64,000 bases of DNA from the NCBI RefSeq assembly GCF_007753095.1, contig NZ_CP036348.1, positions 2,232,001 to 2,296,000 on the forward strand, in the 5' to 3' direction. Made by a program: the position numbers and the translations under genes. Source of the DNA: Rosistilla carotiformis. GTDB lineage: Bacteria; Planctomycetota; Planctomycetia; Pirellulales; Pirellulaceae. The notes beneath the pieces were generated by a model. That model saw only the letters and a list, made by a program, of their open reading frames with translations. It was not told where the DNA came from and did not search any database. How positions within the stretch are numbered: position 1 is the first letter of the stretch; each line of letters begins with the position of its first letter. Shown here piece by piece: positions 32,106-41,177 of the stretch.

Positions 32106-34433
32106 ATGAACGAATTCTTCAAACAACACCGCGGGAAACTCTGGATTGCACAAGCGGTGGCGTTTGTGCTGCTTGGTGTCTTCGTCGCTTCTTGGTTTGG
32201 CGGCGGCTCGGATGAGCCGAAAGTGTCCGCGAGTTCCGCAAAGGCAAACTCGGAGGCAATGCAAAGCAAGCCGTCGATTTGGACTTGCTCGATGCACCCT
32301 CAAATTCGTCGTGACGGGCCGGGGGCGTGTCCAATTTGCGGTATGGACTTGGTACCGGTCAGGGAATCGGCGAGCGGAGTTCGCACCGTTTCGATCAGTC
32401 CTGAAATCAAAAGTCTGATGAACGTGCAAGTAAGTCCGGTGCGTCGGCAATACGTGACGGCCGAAGTTCGCATGGTAGGCAAGGTCGATTACGACGAGAC
32501 GCGACTGGCACACATCACCGCGTGGGTTCCCGGTCGCTTGGAACGCATGTTCGTTGACTTCACCGGCGTCGAAGTCAAAAAAGGCGATCACATGGTGCAA
32601 ATCTACAGCGAGTCACTCTACACCGCACAAGAAGAACTGTTGGCGGTTACCAAGCGTGATCGACCGCAGAATTCTTCACGATTCATCGAACCACTCGATC
32701 TCGCCGAGTCCGCGCGTGAGAAGCTGCGTTTGCTCGGTTTGACAACGGAGCAGATTCAAACCATCGAACAACGCGGCAAGTCTTCCGAAACGGTCACGAT
32801 CTACTCGCCCGTCGGCGGTGTCGTGGTTGCAAAGAACAAGCAAGAAGGCGACCGCGTTCAAACCGGCGACCGCATCTACACTGTCGCAGACCTGAAGGTC
32901 TTATGGGTTCAGATGGATGCTTACGAATCCGACTTGGCTTGGTTGCGGTACGGGCAGGACGTAGAGTTCACAACAGAAGCTTATCCCGGCGAATTGTTCC
33001 GCGGCCGAATCGCGTTCATTGACCCGGTGCTAAACGAAGACACTCGGACGGTGAAGGTACGAGTCAACGTACCGAACGATGATGGTCGCTTAAAACCGGA
33101 AATGTTCGTGCGAGCAATCGTGCAGAGTGACATCGCGGCGGGCGGTCGAGTGCTCAACGCTTCGCTGGCGGGAAAGTGGATCAGCCCGATGCACCCGGAA
33201 ATCATAAAAGACCAACCGGGCGATTGTGACATTTGCGGCATGCCGTTGGTGCGAGCCGAGTCGCTTGGCTACGTCACAGCGGAGCCAACGAGTGCCGCAA
33301 AACCTTTGATCGTGCCGGTGAAGGCTGTGTTGCTGACGGGAACGCGAGCGATTGTGTACGTCCAGATTCCCGACGCCGACAAGCCGACTTACGAAGGTCG
33401 CGAGATTGTGATCGGTCCGCGCGCCGGCGACTTCTACCTAGTGAAGTCGGGGCTCGAAGAAGGCGACTTGGTCGTGACCAACGGCAACTTCAAACTCGAT
33501 AGTGCGCTCCAGATTTCTGCGAAGCCCTCGATGATGACACCGCAAGGTGGCGGCGGAGGAGGCCACAACCACGGCGGCATGGAAATGCCAAAAGCAGACC
33601 AAGGGGTGACGATGGACGCGAGTCCGATGAACTTGGTGCCAGCGGTACGTGATGCGATGCAGGGTATTGTTGAGCAATACAAAACGATTCAAGAAAGGGT
33701 TGAAGCTGCGAACCTCGCAGAGATTCGCGAAGGCTATGACGAACTCAGTAAAGCTGTCGAGGCAGTGCCGGCGGACTTGATCGGCCCACAAATGCGACCG
33801 CAGTGGTTCGAGGTCGCGATGCTATTGCGGAACGATGTCACTGAAGGCCATGAAATCAATTCCATGCGTGAAGCCGATCGGGTCTTCGCGTTAACTCGGC
33901 AGCACATTGATCAGATGAAGGCTCAGTTCCCGTTGCCGATGTCACACGACGAAATGCAGATGCCGGCGATGGCGAACATGGATGCTCCGCCTGAAGTCGC
34001 CCGGCAACTCAGTGGTTTTGTCGCTCCCTACTTGCAACTTAGTCAAGCACTCGCGACAGACGATCTGGAAGCCGCGAAGCGAGCGGTTGAGCCGTTGCAT
34101 CAGCGATTGGCGGGCTTGCTGCCGATCGTCTCCGAAGCCAAAGCGGTCGAAGTGTGGAGTAAAGAGAAACGCGACTTGTCCGAGATCATTGCAAGATTGC
34201 AGGAGGCGAACAATCTCGCCGCTTTGCGTAGCGGGTTCGCTTTACTGTCCGAGCAGATGTTGAGTCTCGAGCGAATGTTCGGACTGCCGACCGACCAATC
34301 ACTTTACGAGCTTCATTGTCCGATGGCCTTCGAGGGCCGCGGTGCGTCGTGGCTTCAATCCGACGACGCGGTTCGCAATCCGTACTACGGCGCGTCGATG
34401 CTGAAGTGTGCCGACAAAGTCGAAAAGCTGTAG
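32106..34433 (+). CDS. RND metal efflux adaptor (CusB-like) with two heavy-metal-binding domains
   Basis: A 775-residue periplasmic adaptor with an N-terminal membrane anchor (AQAVAFVLLGVFVASWFGGG). The first HMBD (about 58-82) reads CSMHPQIRRDGPGACPICGM, and a second copy (about 358-383) has SPMHPEI and GDCDICGM. Barrel-sandwich and beta-barrel regions follow the first. The C-terminal 300 residues contain DUF3347-like helical domains and end with LHCPMAF and NPYYGASMLKCADK, a tail seen in such adaptors. It hands Cu/Ag-type ions to the pump gene 15 bases downstream. Confidence 0.85.
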   Translation: MNEFFKQHRGKLWIAQAVAFVLLGVFVASWFGGGSDEPKVSASSAKANSEAMQSKPSIWTCSMHPQIRRDGPGACPICGMDLVPVRESASGVRTVSISPEIKSLMNVQVSPVRRQYVTAEVRMVGKVDYDETRLAHITAWVPGRLERMFVDFTGVEVKKGDHMVQIYSESLYTAQEELLAVTKRDRPQNSSRFIEPLDLAESAREKLRLLGLTTEQIQTIEQRGKSSETVTIYSPVGGVVVAKNKQEGDRVQTGDRIYTVADLKVLWVQMDAYESDLAWLRYGQDVEFTTEAYPGELFRGRIAFIDPVLNEDTRTVKVRVNVPNDDGRLKPEMFVRAIVQSDIAAGGRVLNASLAGKWISPMHPEIIKDQPGDCDICGMPLVRAESLGYVTAEPTSAAKPLIVPVKAVLLTGTRAIVYVQIPDADKPTYEGREIVIGPRAGDFYLVKSGLEEGDLVVTNGNFKLDSALQISAKPSMMTPQGGGGGGHNHGGMEMPKADQGVTMDASPMNLVPAVRDAMQGIVEQYKTIQERVEAANLAEIREGYDELSKAVEAVPADLIGPQMRPQWFEVAMLLRNDVTEGHEINSMREADRVFALTRQHIDQMKAQFPLPMSHDEMQMPAMANMDAPPEVARQLSGFVAPYLQLSQALATDDLEAAKRAVEPLHQRLAGLLPIVSEAKAVEVWSKEKRDLSEIIARLQEANNLAALRSGFALLSEQMLSLERMFGLPTDQSLYELHCPMAFEGRGASWLQSDDAVRNPYYGASMLKCADKVEKL

Positions 34434-34448
34434 GCCAAACAACGCAAC

Positions 34449-37400
34449 ATGATTAACAACGATGATTCAATTGAAACTGCTAAACGCTCCATCCTTGGTC
34501 GGCTGATTTGGTTCTGCCTAACCAACAAGCTGGTTGTGTTGCTGTTGGTCCTCGCGACGCTGACTTGGGGCGTCATGGTCGCTCCGTTCGATTGGAGCGT
34601 TGGCGATCTTCCCCGCGATCCGGTTCCCGTCGATGCGATTCCAGACATCGGCGAAAATCAGCAAATTGTGTTCACGCAATGGATGGGCCGCAGCCCGCAA
34701 GACGTCGAGGACCAGATCGGTTATCCGTTGACGGTCGCGTTGCTGGGCATCCCCGAGGTCAAGACGATCCGCAGCTACTCGATGTTCGGGTTCTCGTCGA
34801 TCTACATCATCTTCGGCGAAGACGCTGACTTCTATTGGTCGCGAACTCGTGTGCTGGAAAAGCTGAACAGTCTTCCCGCCGGCACGTTGCCCGATAGTGT
34901 GCAACCGACACTGGGGCCAGACGCTACCGCACTTGGGCAGATCTATCTCTACACGCTCGAAGGCCGCGATCCCGATGGCAACCCGACCGGCGGTTGGGAT
35001 TTGCGTGAGTTGCGAACGATCCAGGATTACTACGTTCGCTATTCGTTGACGTCGGCTGAAGGCATCAGTGAAGTGGCGTCGATTGGCGGCTTCGTTCAGG
35101 AGTACCAAATTGACGTCGATCCCGATGCGATGCGGGCCGCCGGCGTGACGTTGGCAGGCGTGTTCGAGTCGATTCGCATGACGAATGTGGACGTGGGTGC
35201 TCGAACGATCGAGCTAAACAAAGCCGAATACGTGATCCGCGGTCTTGGCTTCATCGAGAATATAGAAGACATCGAAAAGACGGTCGTGAAGGTAACGGAC
35301 AACGTCCCGATCACGGTCGCCGACGTGGCCAACGTATCGCTCGGGCCGGCACTTCGGCGTGGTGCGTTGGACAAGGCCGGCGCGGAGGCCGTCGGCGGTG
35401 TAGCGGTGGTGCGTTACGGATACAACCCGCTGGCGGCTATCAAAAACATCAAACAGCGAATCCAAGAGGTATCGCCCGGCCTGCCGACGAAGGTGTTGGT
35501 CGACTACCAGAAAACGACCGCCGACGAAGTTGACCTGTACGCGGATCGCAACGGTCTTGAATCCATCACCGGAGCAACGACCAGCAGCGACGCTTGGGTG
35601 AAGCATCTTCGCGGCATGTCGCAGGACAAATGGCCCGCGTGGATCACGACCAGCCAAGTCGCCGTCGTGCCGTTCTACGATCGAACCGGATTGATCTACG
35701 AAACGCTTGGAACGCTGAACACGGCACTCGTCGAAGAAATCTTGGTCACCATCATCGTGATCTTGGTGATGGTTGTTCACTTGCGTAGTTCGTTTCTGAT
35801 CAGTGCTCTGTTGCCGCTCGCGGTGCTGATGTGCTTCATCGCGATGAAAACTTTCGGGGTCGATGCCAACATCGTTGCACTGTCGGGTATCGCGATCGCG
35901 ATCGGCACGATGGTCGACATGGGGATCATTCTCACAGAGAACATTCTCAAATACTTGGATGAGGCTGCGCCAGAAGATGACAAGCTGACGGTGATTTTCA
36001 AAGCGGCTCACGAAGTCGCCGGTGCGGTACTGACAGCCGTGACGACGACCGTTGTCAGCTTCTTGCCCGTTTTCACGATGATTGGTGCGGAAGGGAAACT
36101 GTTTCGTCCGTTGGCGTTCACCAAGACGTTTGCATTAGCCGCGTCAGTGATTGTCGCGTTGACCATCATTCCGCCGGCGGCTCACATTTTGATGGGCGGC
36201 CGAATCGAATCAAAGAGCCTGCGCAGGGGAGCTTGGTTTGCCTTGCTGATTCTGGGCATCGCCGCGTCGATGCTGTTGACTTGGTGGGTGGGAGCAATCT
36301 TGATCGGATTGTCCGCCTACAAGTTGTGGGAAGAACGCATCCCCGAACGGTTCCAGCGATATGGACCTTACGGGGCCAGTGCCGTTGCCGCGTTGGTCGT
36401 GGGTGTGCTGCTGACGCAGGAGTGGTTGCCGCTCGGGCCGCAGAAGGGTTTGCTGCTGAACTTGTTGTTCGTCGGCGGATTGATCGGCGGCATCCTTGGG
36501 TTCTTTACCGTCTTTCAGCGATTCCTCTACGAACCAATCCTGCGTTGGTGCCTGAATCACAAGCTCGCGTTTCTGACACTACCCACAGCGATCTTGCTGT
36601 TCGGCGGATCGGCGTGGCTCGGTTTTGACAAAGTGTTCGGCATCGTTCCCAAGACGTTTTCGCTGGTTGGCGTATCCGAAGCGTCCATCCGAAATTCACG
36701 ACCGTGGCAAGCAGCAACGAACGTCCTGCCGGGACTGGGCAAAGAGTTCATGCCGCCGCTCGACGAGGGCTCGTTCCTCTACATGCCAACGACGATGCCG
36801 CACGCTTCGATCGGTGAAGCGATGGACGTGTTGCAGTTGCAGAACCAATTGCTTGTCTCGATCCCCGAAGTCGAATCGGTCGTCGGCAAGATCGGTCGTG
36901 CCGACACTCCGCTTGATCCGGCACCGGTGTCGATGATCGAAACCTACATCACCTACAAGTCTGAATACAAAACCGACGAAGACGGTCACCGGCTGAACTT
37001 CCGCTATGACACGGAAGCAAACGAGTATGTCCGCGACGAAGACGGTGAGCTGATCCTTGATCCCACCGGTCGACCATTCCGGCAATGGCGAGACGAAATA
37101 CGCACACCCGATGACATCTGGCAAGCCATCACGACGGCGGCCCAGATTCCAGGCACGACGTCCGCCCCGAAACTGCAACCGATCGCCGCTCGGATCGTGA
37201 TGCTGCAAAGCGGTATGCGTGCTCCGATGGGAATGAAGGTCAAAGGCCCGGACCTGGAAACGATCGAGCGAGTTGCGTTGGAATTGGAATCGCTACTGAA
37301 ACAAGTTCCAACCGTCCAAGCATCCGCAGTGATCGCCGATCGCATCGTCGGTAAGCCGTACTTAGAAATCGACATCGACCGTGATGCGATCAAACGATAC

Positions 37401-38426
37401 GGGCTGCACATTCGCAGCGTTCAGGACGTGATCGAAGTCGCGATCGGAGGCCGACAGATCACGACGACCGTCGAAGGCCGCGAACGATTCCCCGTTCGAG
37501 TGCGATACGCTCGCGAGTTGCGAGACGACCTGGAATCGCTCGAACGAATCCTTGTCCCAACGCCTATGGGACCACAGATTCCGCTCGGGCAACTCGCCGA
37601 CATTCGCTACACGCGCGGCCCGCAGGTCATCAAGAGCGAAGACACGTTCTTGCTTGGATACGTGCTGTTCGACAAGAAGGCCGGCGAAGCAGAAGTCGAC
37701 GTCGTCGAGGACGCTCAGGCGTTCCTGCAAGCGAAGATCGAGTCGGGCGAGTTCACGCTGCCAGCCGGAGTGACATTCACATTCGCAGGCAACTACGAAA
37801 ACCAAATCCGATCGCAGAAGACGCTGGCAATTGTGTTGCCGCTGGCACTCGGGATTATCTTTTTGATTCTGTACCTGCAATTCAAGTCCGCCATCACGAC
37901 GTCGCTTGTATTTAGCGGCATCCTAATTGCGTGGGCGGGCGGTTTCATCATGCTGTGGTTGTACGGCACCGAGTGGTTCCTCGACTTCAGTCTGCTCGGC
38001 ACCAACATGCGAGAACTGTTTCAAGTCAAAACAATCAACCTAAGCGTTGCCGTCTGGGTCGGCTTCTTGGCCTTGTTCGGAATCGCCAGCGACGACGGCG
38101 TCGTGATCGCGTCGTACCTTGACGAGAGCTTCCGCAAGGACAACATCGAGAATGCCCAGCACGCTCGCGAAGCCACCGTGACCGCCGGAATGCGACGCGT
38201 TCGCCCATGTTTGATGACCACGGCAACCACACTGCTCGCGCTGATACCCGTCCTGACCTCCACCGGCCGCGGCAGCGACATCATGGTGCCGATGGCCATC
38301 CCCAGTTTTGGCGGCATGACGATCGAGATCATGACGATGCTGGTGGTGCCTGTGCTTTATTGCAGTGCAATGGAATGGAAATTGAAGCTCGGCATCAAAG
38401 ACGAACGATTCGCGGAGGACGCTTAG
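34449..38426 (+). CDS. CusA-type heavy-metal RND efflux pump, enlarged
   Basis: A 1325-residue proton-driven pump, about 270 longer than typical CusA. The TM4 signature AIAIGTMVDMGIILTENI and periplasmic parts (GMRAPMGMKVKGPDLETIE) are of the CusA class. Residues about 590-705 hold an insertion with several extra membrane segments (WFALLILGIAASMLLTWW, ASAVAALVVGVLL, LLFVGGLIGGILGFFTVF) between the two halves. It forms an operon with the adaptor upstream. The substrate is probably Cu(I)/Ag(I) by family and HMBD context. Confidence 0.87.
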   Translation: MINNDDSIETAKRSILGRLIWFCLTNKLVVLLLVLATLTWGVMVAPFDWSVGDLPRDPVPVDAIPDIGENQQIVFTQWMGRSPQDVEDQIGYPLTVALLGIPEVKTIRSYSMFGFSSIYIIFGEDADFYWSRTRVLEKLNSLPAGTLPDSVQPTLGPDATALGQIYLYTLEGRDPDGNPTGGWDLRELRTIQDYYVRYSLTSAEGISEVASIGGFVQEYQIDVDPDAMRAAGVTLAGVFESIRMTNVDVGARTIELNKAEYVIRGLGFIENIEDIEKTVVKVTDNVPITVADVANVSLGPALRRGALDKAGAEAVGGVAVVRYGYNPLAAIKNIKQRIQEVSPGLPTKVLVDYQKTTADEVDLYADRNGLESITGATTSSDAWVKHLRGMSQDKWPAWITTSQVAVVPFYDRTGLIYETLGTLNTALVEEILVTIIVILVMVVHLRSSFLISALLPLAVLMCFIAMKTFGVDANIVALSGIAIAIGTMVDMGIILTENILKYLDEAAPEDDKLTVIFKAAHEVAGAVLTAVTTTVVSFLPVFTMIGAEGKLFRPLAFTKTFALAASVIVALTIIPPAAHILMGGRIESKSLRRGAWFALLILGIAASMLLTWWVGAILIGLSAYKLWEERIPERFQRYGPYGASAVAALVVGVLLTQEWLPLGPQKGLLLNLLFVGGLIGGILGFFTVFQRFLYEPILRWCLNHKLAFLTLPTAILLFGGSAWLGFDKVFGIVPKTFSLVGVSEASIRNSRPWQAATNVLPGLGKEFMPPLDEGSFLYMPTTMPHASIGEAMDVLQLQNQLLVSIPEVESVVGKIGRADTPLDPAPVSMIETYITYKSEYKTDEDGHRLNFRYDTEANEYVRDEDGELILDPTGRPFRQWRDEIRTPDDIWQAITTAAQIPGTTSAPKLQPIAARIVMLQSGMRAPMGMKVKGPDLETIERVALELESLLKQVPTVQASAVIADRIVGKPYLEIDIDRDAIKRYGLHIRSVQDVIEVAIGGRQITTTVEGRERFPVRVRYARELRDDLESLERILVPTPMGPQIPLGQLADIRYTRGPQVIKSEDTFLLGYVLFDKKAGEAEVDVVEDAQAFLQAKIESGEFTLPAGVTFTFAGNYENQIRSQKTLAIVLPLALGIIFLILYLQFKSAITTSLVFSGILIAWAGGFIMLWLYGTEWFLDFSLLGTNMRELFQVKTINLSVAVWVGFLALFGIASDDGVVIASYLDESFRKDNIENAQHAREATVTAGMRRVRPCLMTTATTLLALIPVLTSTGRGSDIMVPMAIPSFGGMTIEIMTMLVVPVLYCSAMEWKLKLGIKDERFAEDA

Positions 38427-38435
38427 AGCGACATC

Positions 38436-39023
38436 ATGACAATGATCACGAAAACCAAGTCCATCGTCTCGGCAATTAAATTCAACTGGCAAGTTCAGTC
38501 GCTGCCCGATCGTGTTTACCTACGCCGAGAGATGTTACCGGCAATGGCGAGAATGAAACCCGCCAACGTGTTGCTGGCCGGCACCCGACGCTACACACGC
38601 CGGTATCACGAAGTATTTGACCGAGAGATGACGGCGGTTTGGACAATCGACTTTGACCCCGCAGCAGCACGCTTCGGCAACGGGCAACTGCATCGCACGG
38701 GAGACATGTGCCAAGTCGATCAAGTCTTTCGCGGGGTGCGCTTCGACATGATTCACGTCAACGGTCTGCTGGGTTTCGGCGTCGACACACCCGAGGCAGC
38801 CCGTGACATGGTCGCCGCATGCCACCGGTCACTTCAATCCAGCGGCTACTTGATGCTCGGCTGGGACGCCGATTTGACGACTGATCCGTTGGAAAACAAT
38901 GACATCCTCACACGGTTTCGACACGCCGGGCTCGGAAGCTTACCGGCGCGTCACTCCGTGGTCGGAATAGAGGGGCATGATCATACTTTCGATTGGTTTG
39001 CCGCATTGCCGCTGAACAAATAG
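38436..39023 (+). CDS. SAM-dependent methyltransferase-like protein
   Basis: A 195-residue cytoplasmic protein. VLLAGTRRYTRRYHEVF then AVWTIDFDPAAARFG follows the motif I and acidic-loop order of class I methyltransferases, though motif I is degenerate. Later FDMIHVNGLLGFGVDTPE and YLMLGWDADL fit motif IV and V strands. It starts 10 bases after the pump gene, so it is cotranscribed with the metal operon. The substrate is unknown. Confidence 0.6.
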   Translation: MTMITKTKSIVSAIKFNWQVQSLPDRVYLRREMLPAMARMKPANVLLAGTRRYTRRYHEVFDREMTAVWTIDFDPAAARFGNGQLHRTGDMCQVDQVFRGVRFDMIHVNGLLGFGVDTPEAARDMVAACHRSLQSSGYLMLGWDADLTTDPLENNDILTRFRHAGLGSLPARHSVVGIEGHDHTFDWFAALPLNK

Positions 39024-39060
39024 AAGTGTCCTCGCGTAGCGATTGGCGTAGGACGTGAAC

Positions 39061-39090
39061 TTGACAGGTGATACCCTGCATCCGTATGAT
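39061..39090 (+). promoter_or_regulatory. Sigma-70-like promoter
   Basis: TTGACA at 39061-39066 and TATGAT at 39085-39090 with an 18-base spacer make a near-consensus promoter about 33 bases before the His-rich gene start, probably driving the second metal RND operon. Confidence 0.6.
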
Positions 39091-39122
39091 CCTCCATTGA
39101 TTCAAACTTCAACGAGAACACT

Positions 39123-39575
39123 TTGCTAGCTCGCATTCTTTCCCTCCTGCTGATACCACTGTTTGTGTTGGGGCAATCTCTGCCTCATTCGCATGCGGGC
39201 AGCGGGGTAGGTAAACCGAGCGACCATGCAAATCGTCCTCATGTGCATCTCGGTGGTGGGCATTCTCATCACGACGATGGTGACCATCATCATGACCATG
39301 ATGAAACAGGAGTCGATGATCTTGCTTGCTCGGCAACTGGCTTTGCTTTGTCGCTTCCCCATCAGCATGATTCGGATGCGGTCTATCTAGCAGCTGCGAA
39401 CATCGCCGTTGGGCGAAGTGCTGCTGCTCCGAGCACCGATGCTGTTAGCGTTGATGCTTGCCTCTCGATTGAATCCGCTCGTCCCCATGTGCCGATGGGT
39501 GCCCCCAGGAACGTTTCTGCGCGGCGTTATGGCGGCTTGCCAATCTACCTTCTGACAGCCTCTCTACGGCTGTAG
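39123..39575 (+). CDS. Secreted His-rich metal-binding protein
   Basis: A 150-residue protein on TTG. A hydrophobic signal (ILSLLLIPLFVLGQSLPHSHA) is followed by a dense His/Asp block (HVHLGGGHSHHDDGDHHHDH) and a loosely structured tail with one Cys pair of distant residues. It is the first gene of the second RND operon, as a similar His-rich gene opens the third system at 60943, which suggests a metal sponge or sensor. No further family known. Confidence 0.65.
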   Translation: MLARILSLLLIPLFVLGQSLPHSHAGSGVGKPSDHANRPHVHLGGGHSHHDDGDHHHDHDETGVDDLACSATGFALSLPHQHDSDAVYLAAANIAVGRSAAAPSTDAVSVDACLSIESARPHVPMGAPRNVSARRYGGLPIYLLTASLRL

Positions 39576-39740
39576 CGGACACGCGTCACCGATTCTCGGC
39601 GTTCTAGACGCTGTGTTTCTGCATCGGTGATCTTCTCAACGTGAATTTCAATTTGAGGCTCCTCCATTGCGTGCGCCTGCGCGCTTGTTTCGGTGCTGCG
39701 CCCAGGTCGTTGCGTGGTTTTCTCTATAGGGAATGTTTAG

Positions 39741-41165
39741 ATGAATCGTTTGGTTTCGATTGCCAAATCGCTGGTGGGTCCAGCGATTGTGGTCGCCGTA
39801 TTGTTTGCGGGGTGGACGTTCCGCAAGCAGTTGTTTCCGCAGCAGGAAACAACTGCCGCGTCGGAGGACGATGCGTCGGGAGAGTCTGCCGAAAAGCAGA
39901 CCATCCTCGAAATCAGCGAACAGGCTCGAAAGAATCTGTCGCTGGTAGCCAAGGCCGCGCGGCCTCAATCGTACTGGCGGACCGTTGTGATTCCTGGAGA
40001 AGTCGACGACCGACCGGGCCTATCCGATCGTGGCGTCACGTCGCCCGCTGTGGGCGTGGTGACTGCGATCCATGCGTTCCCTGGCGACACGATGCGACCA
40101 GGCGAGCCTCTGTTCTCGCTGCGTCTATTCAGCGAGTACTTGCAAGCCACACAGACTCAGTTGTTTAAGGCTCGGCAGGAAACCGCAATCGTTCAAGCCG
40201 AGATCGACCGGTTGTCTGGAGCGGTCAACACAGGTGCGGTTTCGCGTTCCAAGATGATCGAGTTGCAGAGCGAAATTAGTCGCCAAAACACGTTGATCCA
40301 AGCCTCTCGCCAGGAGTTGTTGACACGAGGTTTGACGCCTGGGCAAGTGCAACAGATTGAATCCGGGACGTTCGTTTCAACCGTCGAGGTCGTCGCTCCG
40401 CCCGTGCGAGATTTCGACGCGTTCGCAAATCGTCCGGCACCTCAGGAAATTCAGCAGGTCAATTTTGTCAACGAATTGGCACAGGACCAACCGATCGCGT
40501 ACGAGGTTCAAGAGTTGGCTGTTGAACTTGGGCAACAGGTTCAAGCGGGCCAGTTGCTCGCCAACTTATCGAACCACCAGATGCTGTACGTCGTCGGTCA
40601 CGCCTTCAAGCGAGAGGCGACGTACTTGGAACAAGCCGCCCAAGAAAAACGTCCCATCGAAATTGAATTTGCCGAGGATGCAACAGGCAGTTGGCCTGAA
40701 CTAAAGCAGACGTTTAACGTTCGTCATCTATCGAACTCCATCGACACCAACAGCCGGACGTTTGACTTCTTTGTCCCACTAACAAACCAATCGCGATCCT
40801 ATGGCGACAAAGGTCGGGTATTTCTCGTTTGGCGTTTTCGGCCTGGTCAACGCGCTCGCATCCATGTCCCGGTGGAAAAGTTCGATGACGTGTTCGTGTT
40901 GCCCGCCGAGGCGGTCGTGCGAGAGGGGCCTGAGGCATACGTGTTCCGGCAAAACGGCGATTTGTTCAAGCAGATTCCCGTTCATGTTGTGCACGAGGAT
41001 CGACGCTCGGTTGTGATCGCCAACGATGGCAACATCACAGCCGGAGCCTACCTAGCGCAAAACTCAGCCGCCTCGCTCAATCGAGTACTGAAGTCACAGT
41101 CGGCCAGCGGAAAAGAACCCGGTGTGCATGTTCACGCCGACGGCACCACTCACGCGGCACACTAA
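39741..41165 (+). CDS. RND metal efflux adaptor (HlyD/CusB-like)
   Basis: A 474-residue adaptor with an N-terminal membrane segment (LVGPAIVVAVLFAGW), lipoyl-like strands (GEVDDRPGLSDRGVTSPAVGVV), a coiled hairpin (TQTQLFKARQETAIVQAEIDRL) and a beta-barrel region ending in VLPAEAVVREGPEAYVF. It closes with HVHADGTTHAAH, a His tail that could receive metal. The pump gene begins 12 bases later. There is no HMBD, unlike the adaptor at 32106. Confidence 0.85.
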   Translation: MNRLVSIAKSLVGPAIVVAVLFAGWTFRKQLFPQQETTAASEDDASGESAEKQTILEISEQARKNLSLVAKAARPQSYWRTVVIPGEVDDRPGLSDRGVTSPAVGVVTAIHAFPGDTMRPGEPLFSLRLFSEYLQATQTQLFKARQETAIVQAEIDRLSGAVNTGAVSRSKMIELQSEISRQNTLIQASRQELLTRGLTPGQVQQIESGTFVSTVEVVAPPVRDFDAFANRPAPQEIQQVNFVNELAQDQPIAYEVQELAVELGQQVQAGQLLANLSNHQMLYVVGHAFKREATYLEQAAQEKRPIEIEFAEDATGSWPELKQTFNVRHLSNSIDTNSRTFDFFVPLTNQSRSYGDKGRVFLVWRFRPGQRARIHVPVEKFDDVFVLPAEAVVREGPEAYVFRQNGDLFKQIPVHVVHEDRRSVVIANDGNITAGAYLAQNSAASLNRVLKSQSASGKEPGVHVHADGTTHAAH

Positions 41166-41177
41166 GGAAATACGTCC

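Noticed and set aside
35214-36011. 265-codon minus-strand ORF within the CusA-like gene
   Set aside because: Antisense shadow of the pump gene; no start signals.
39641-40168. 175-codon ORF overlapping the adaptor at 39741
   Set aside because: Different frame from a clear adaptor sequence, with Arg/Cys-rich random composition.
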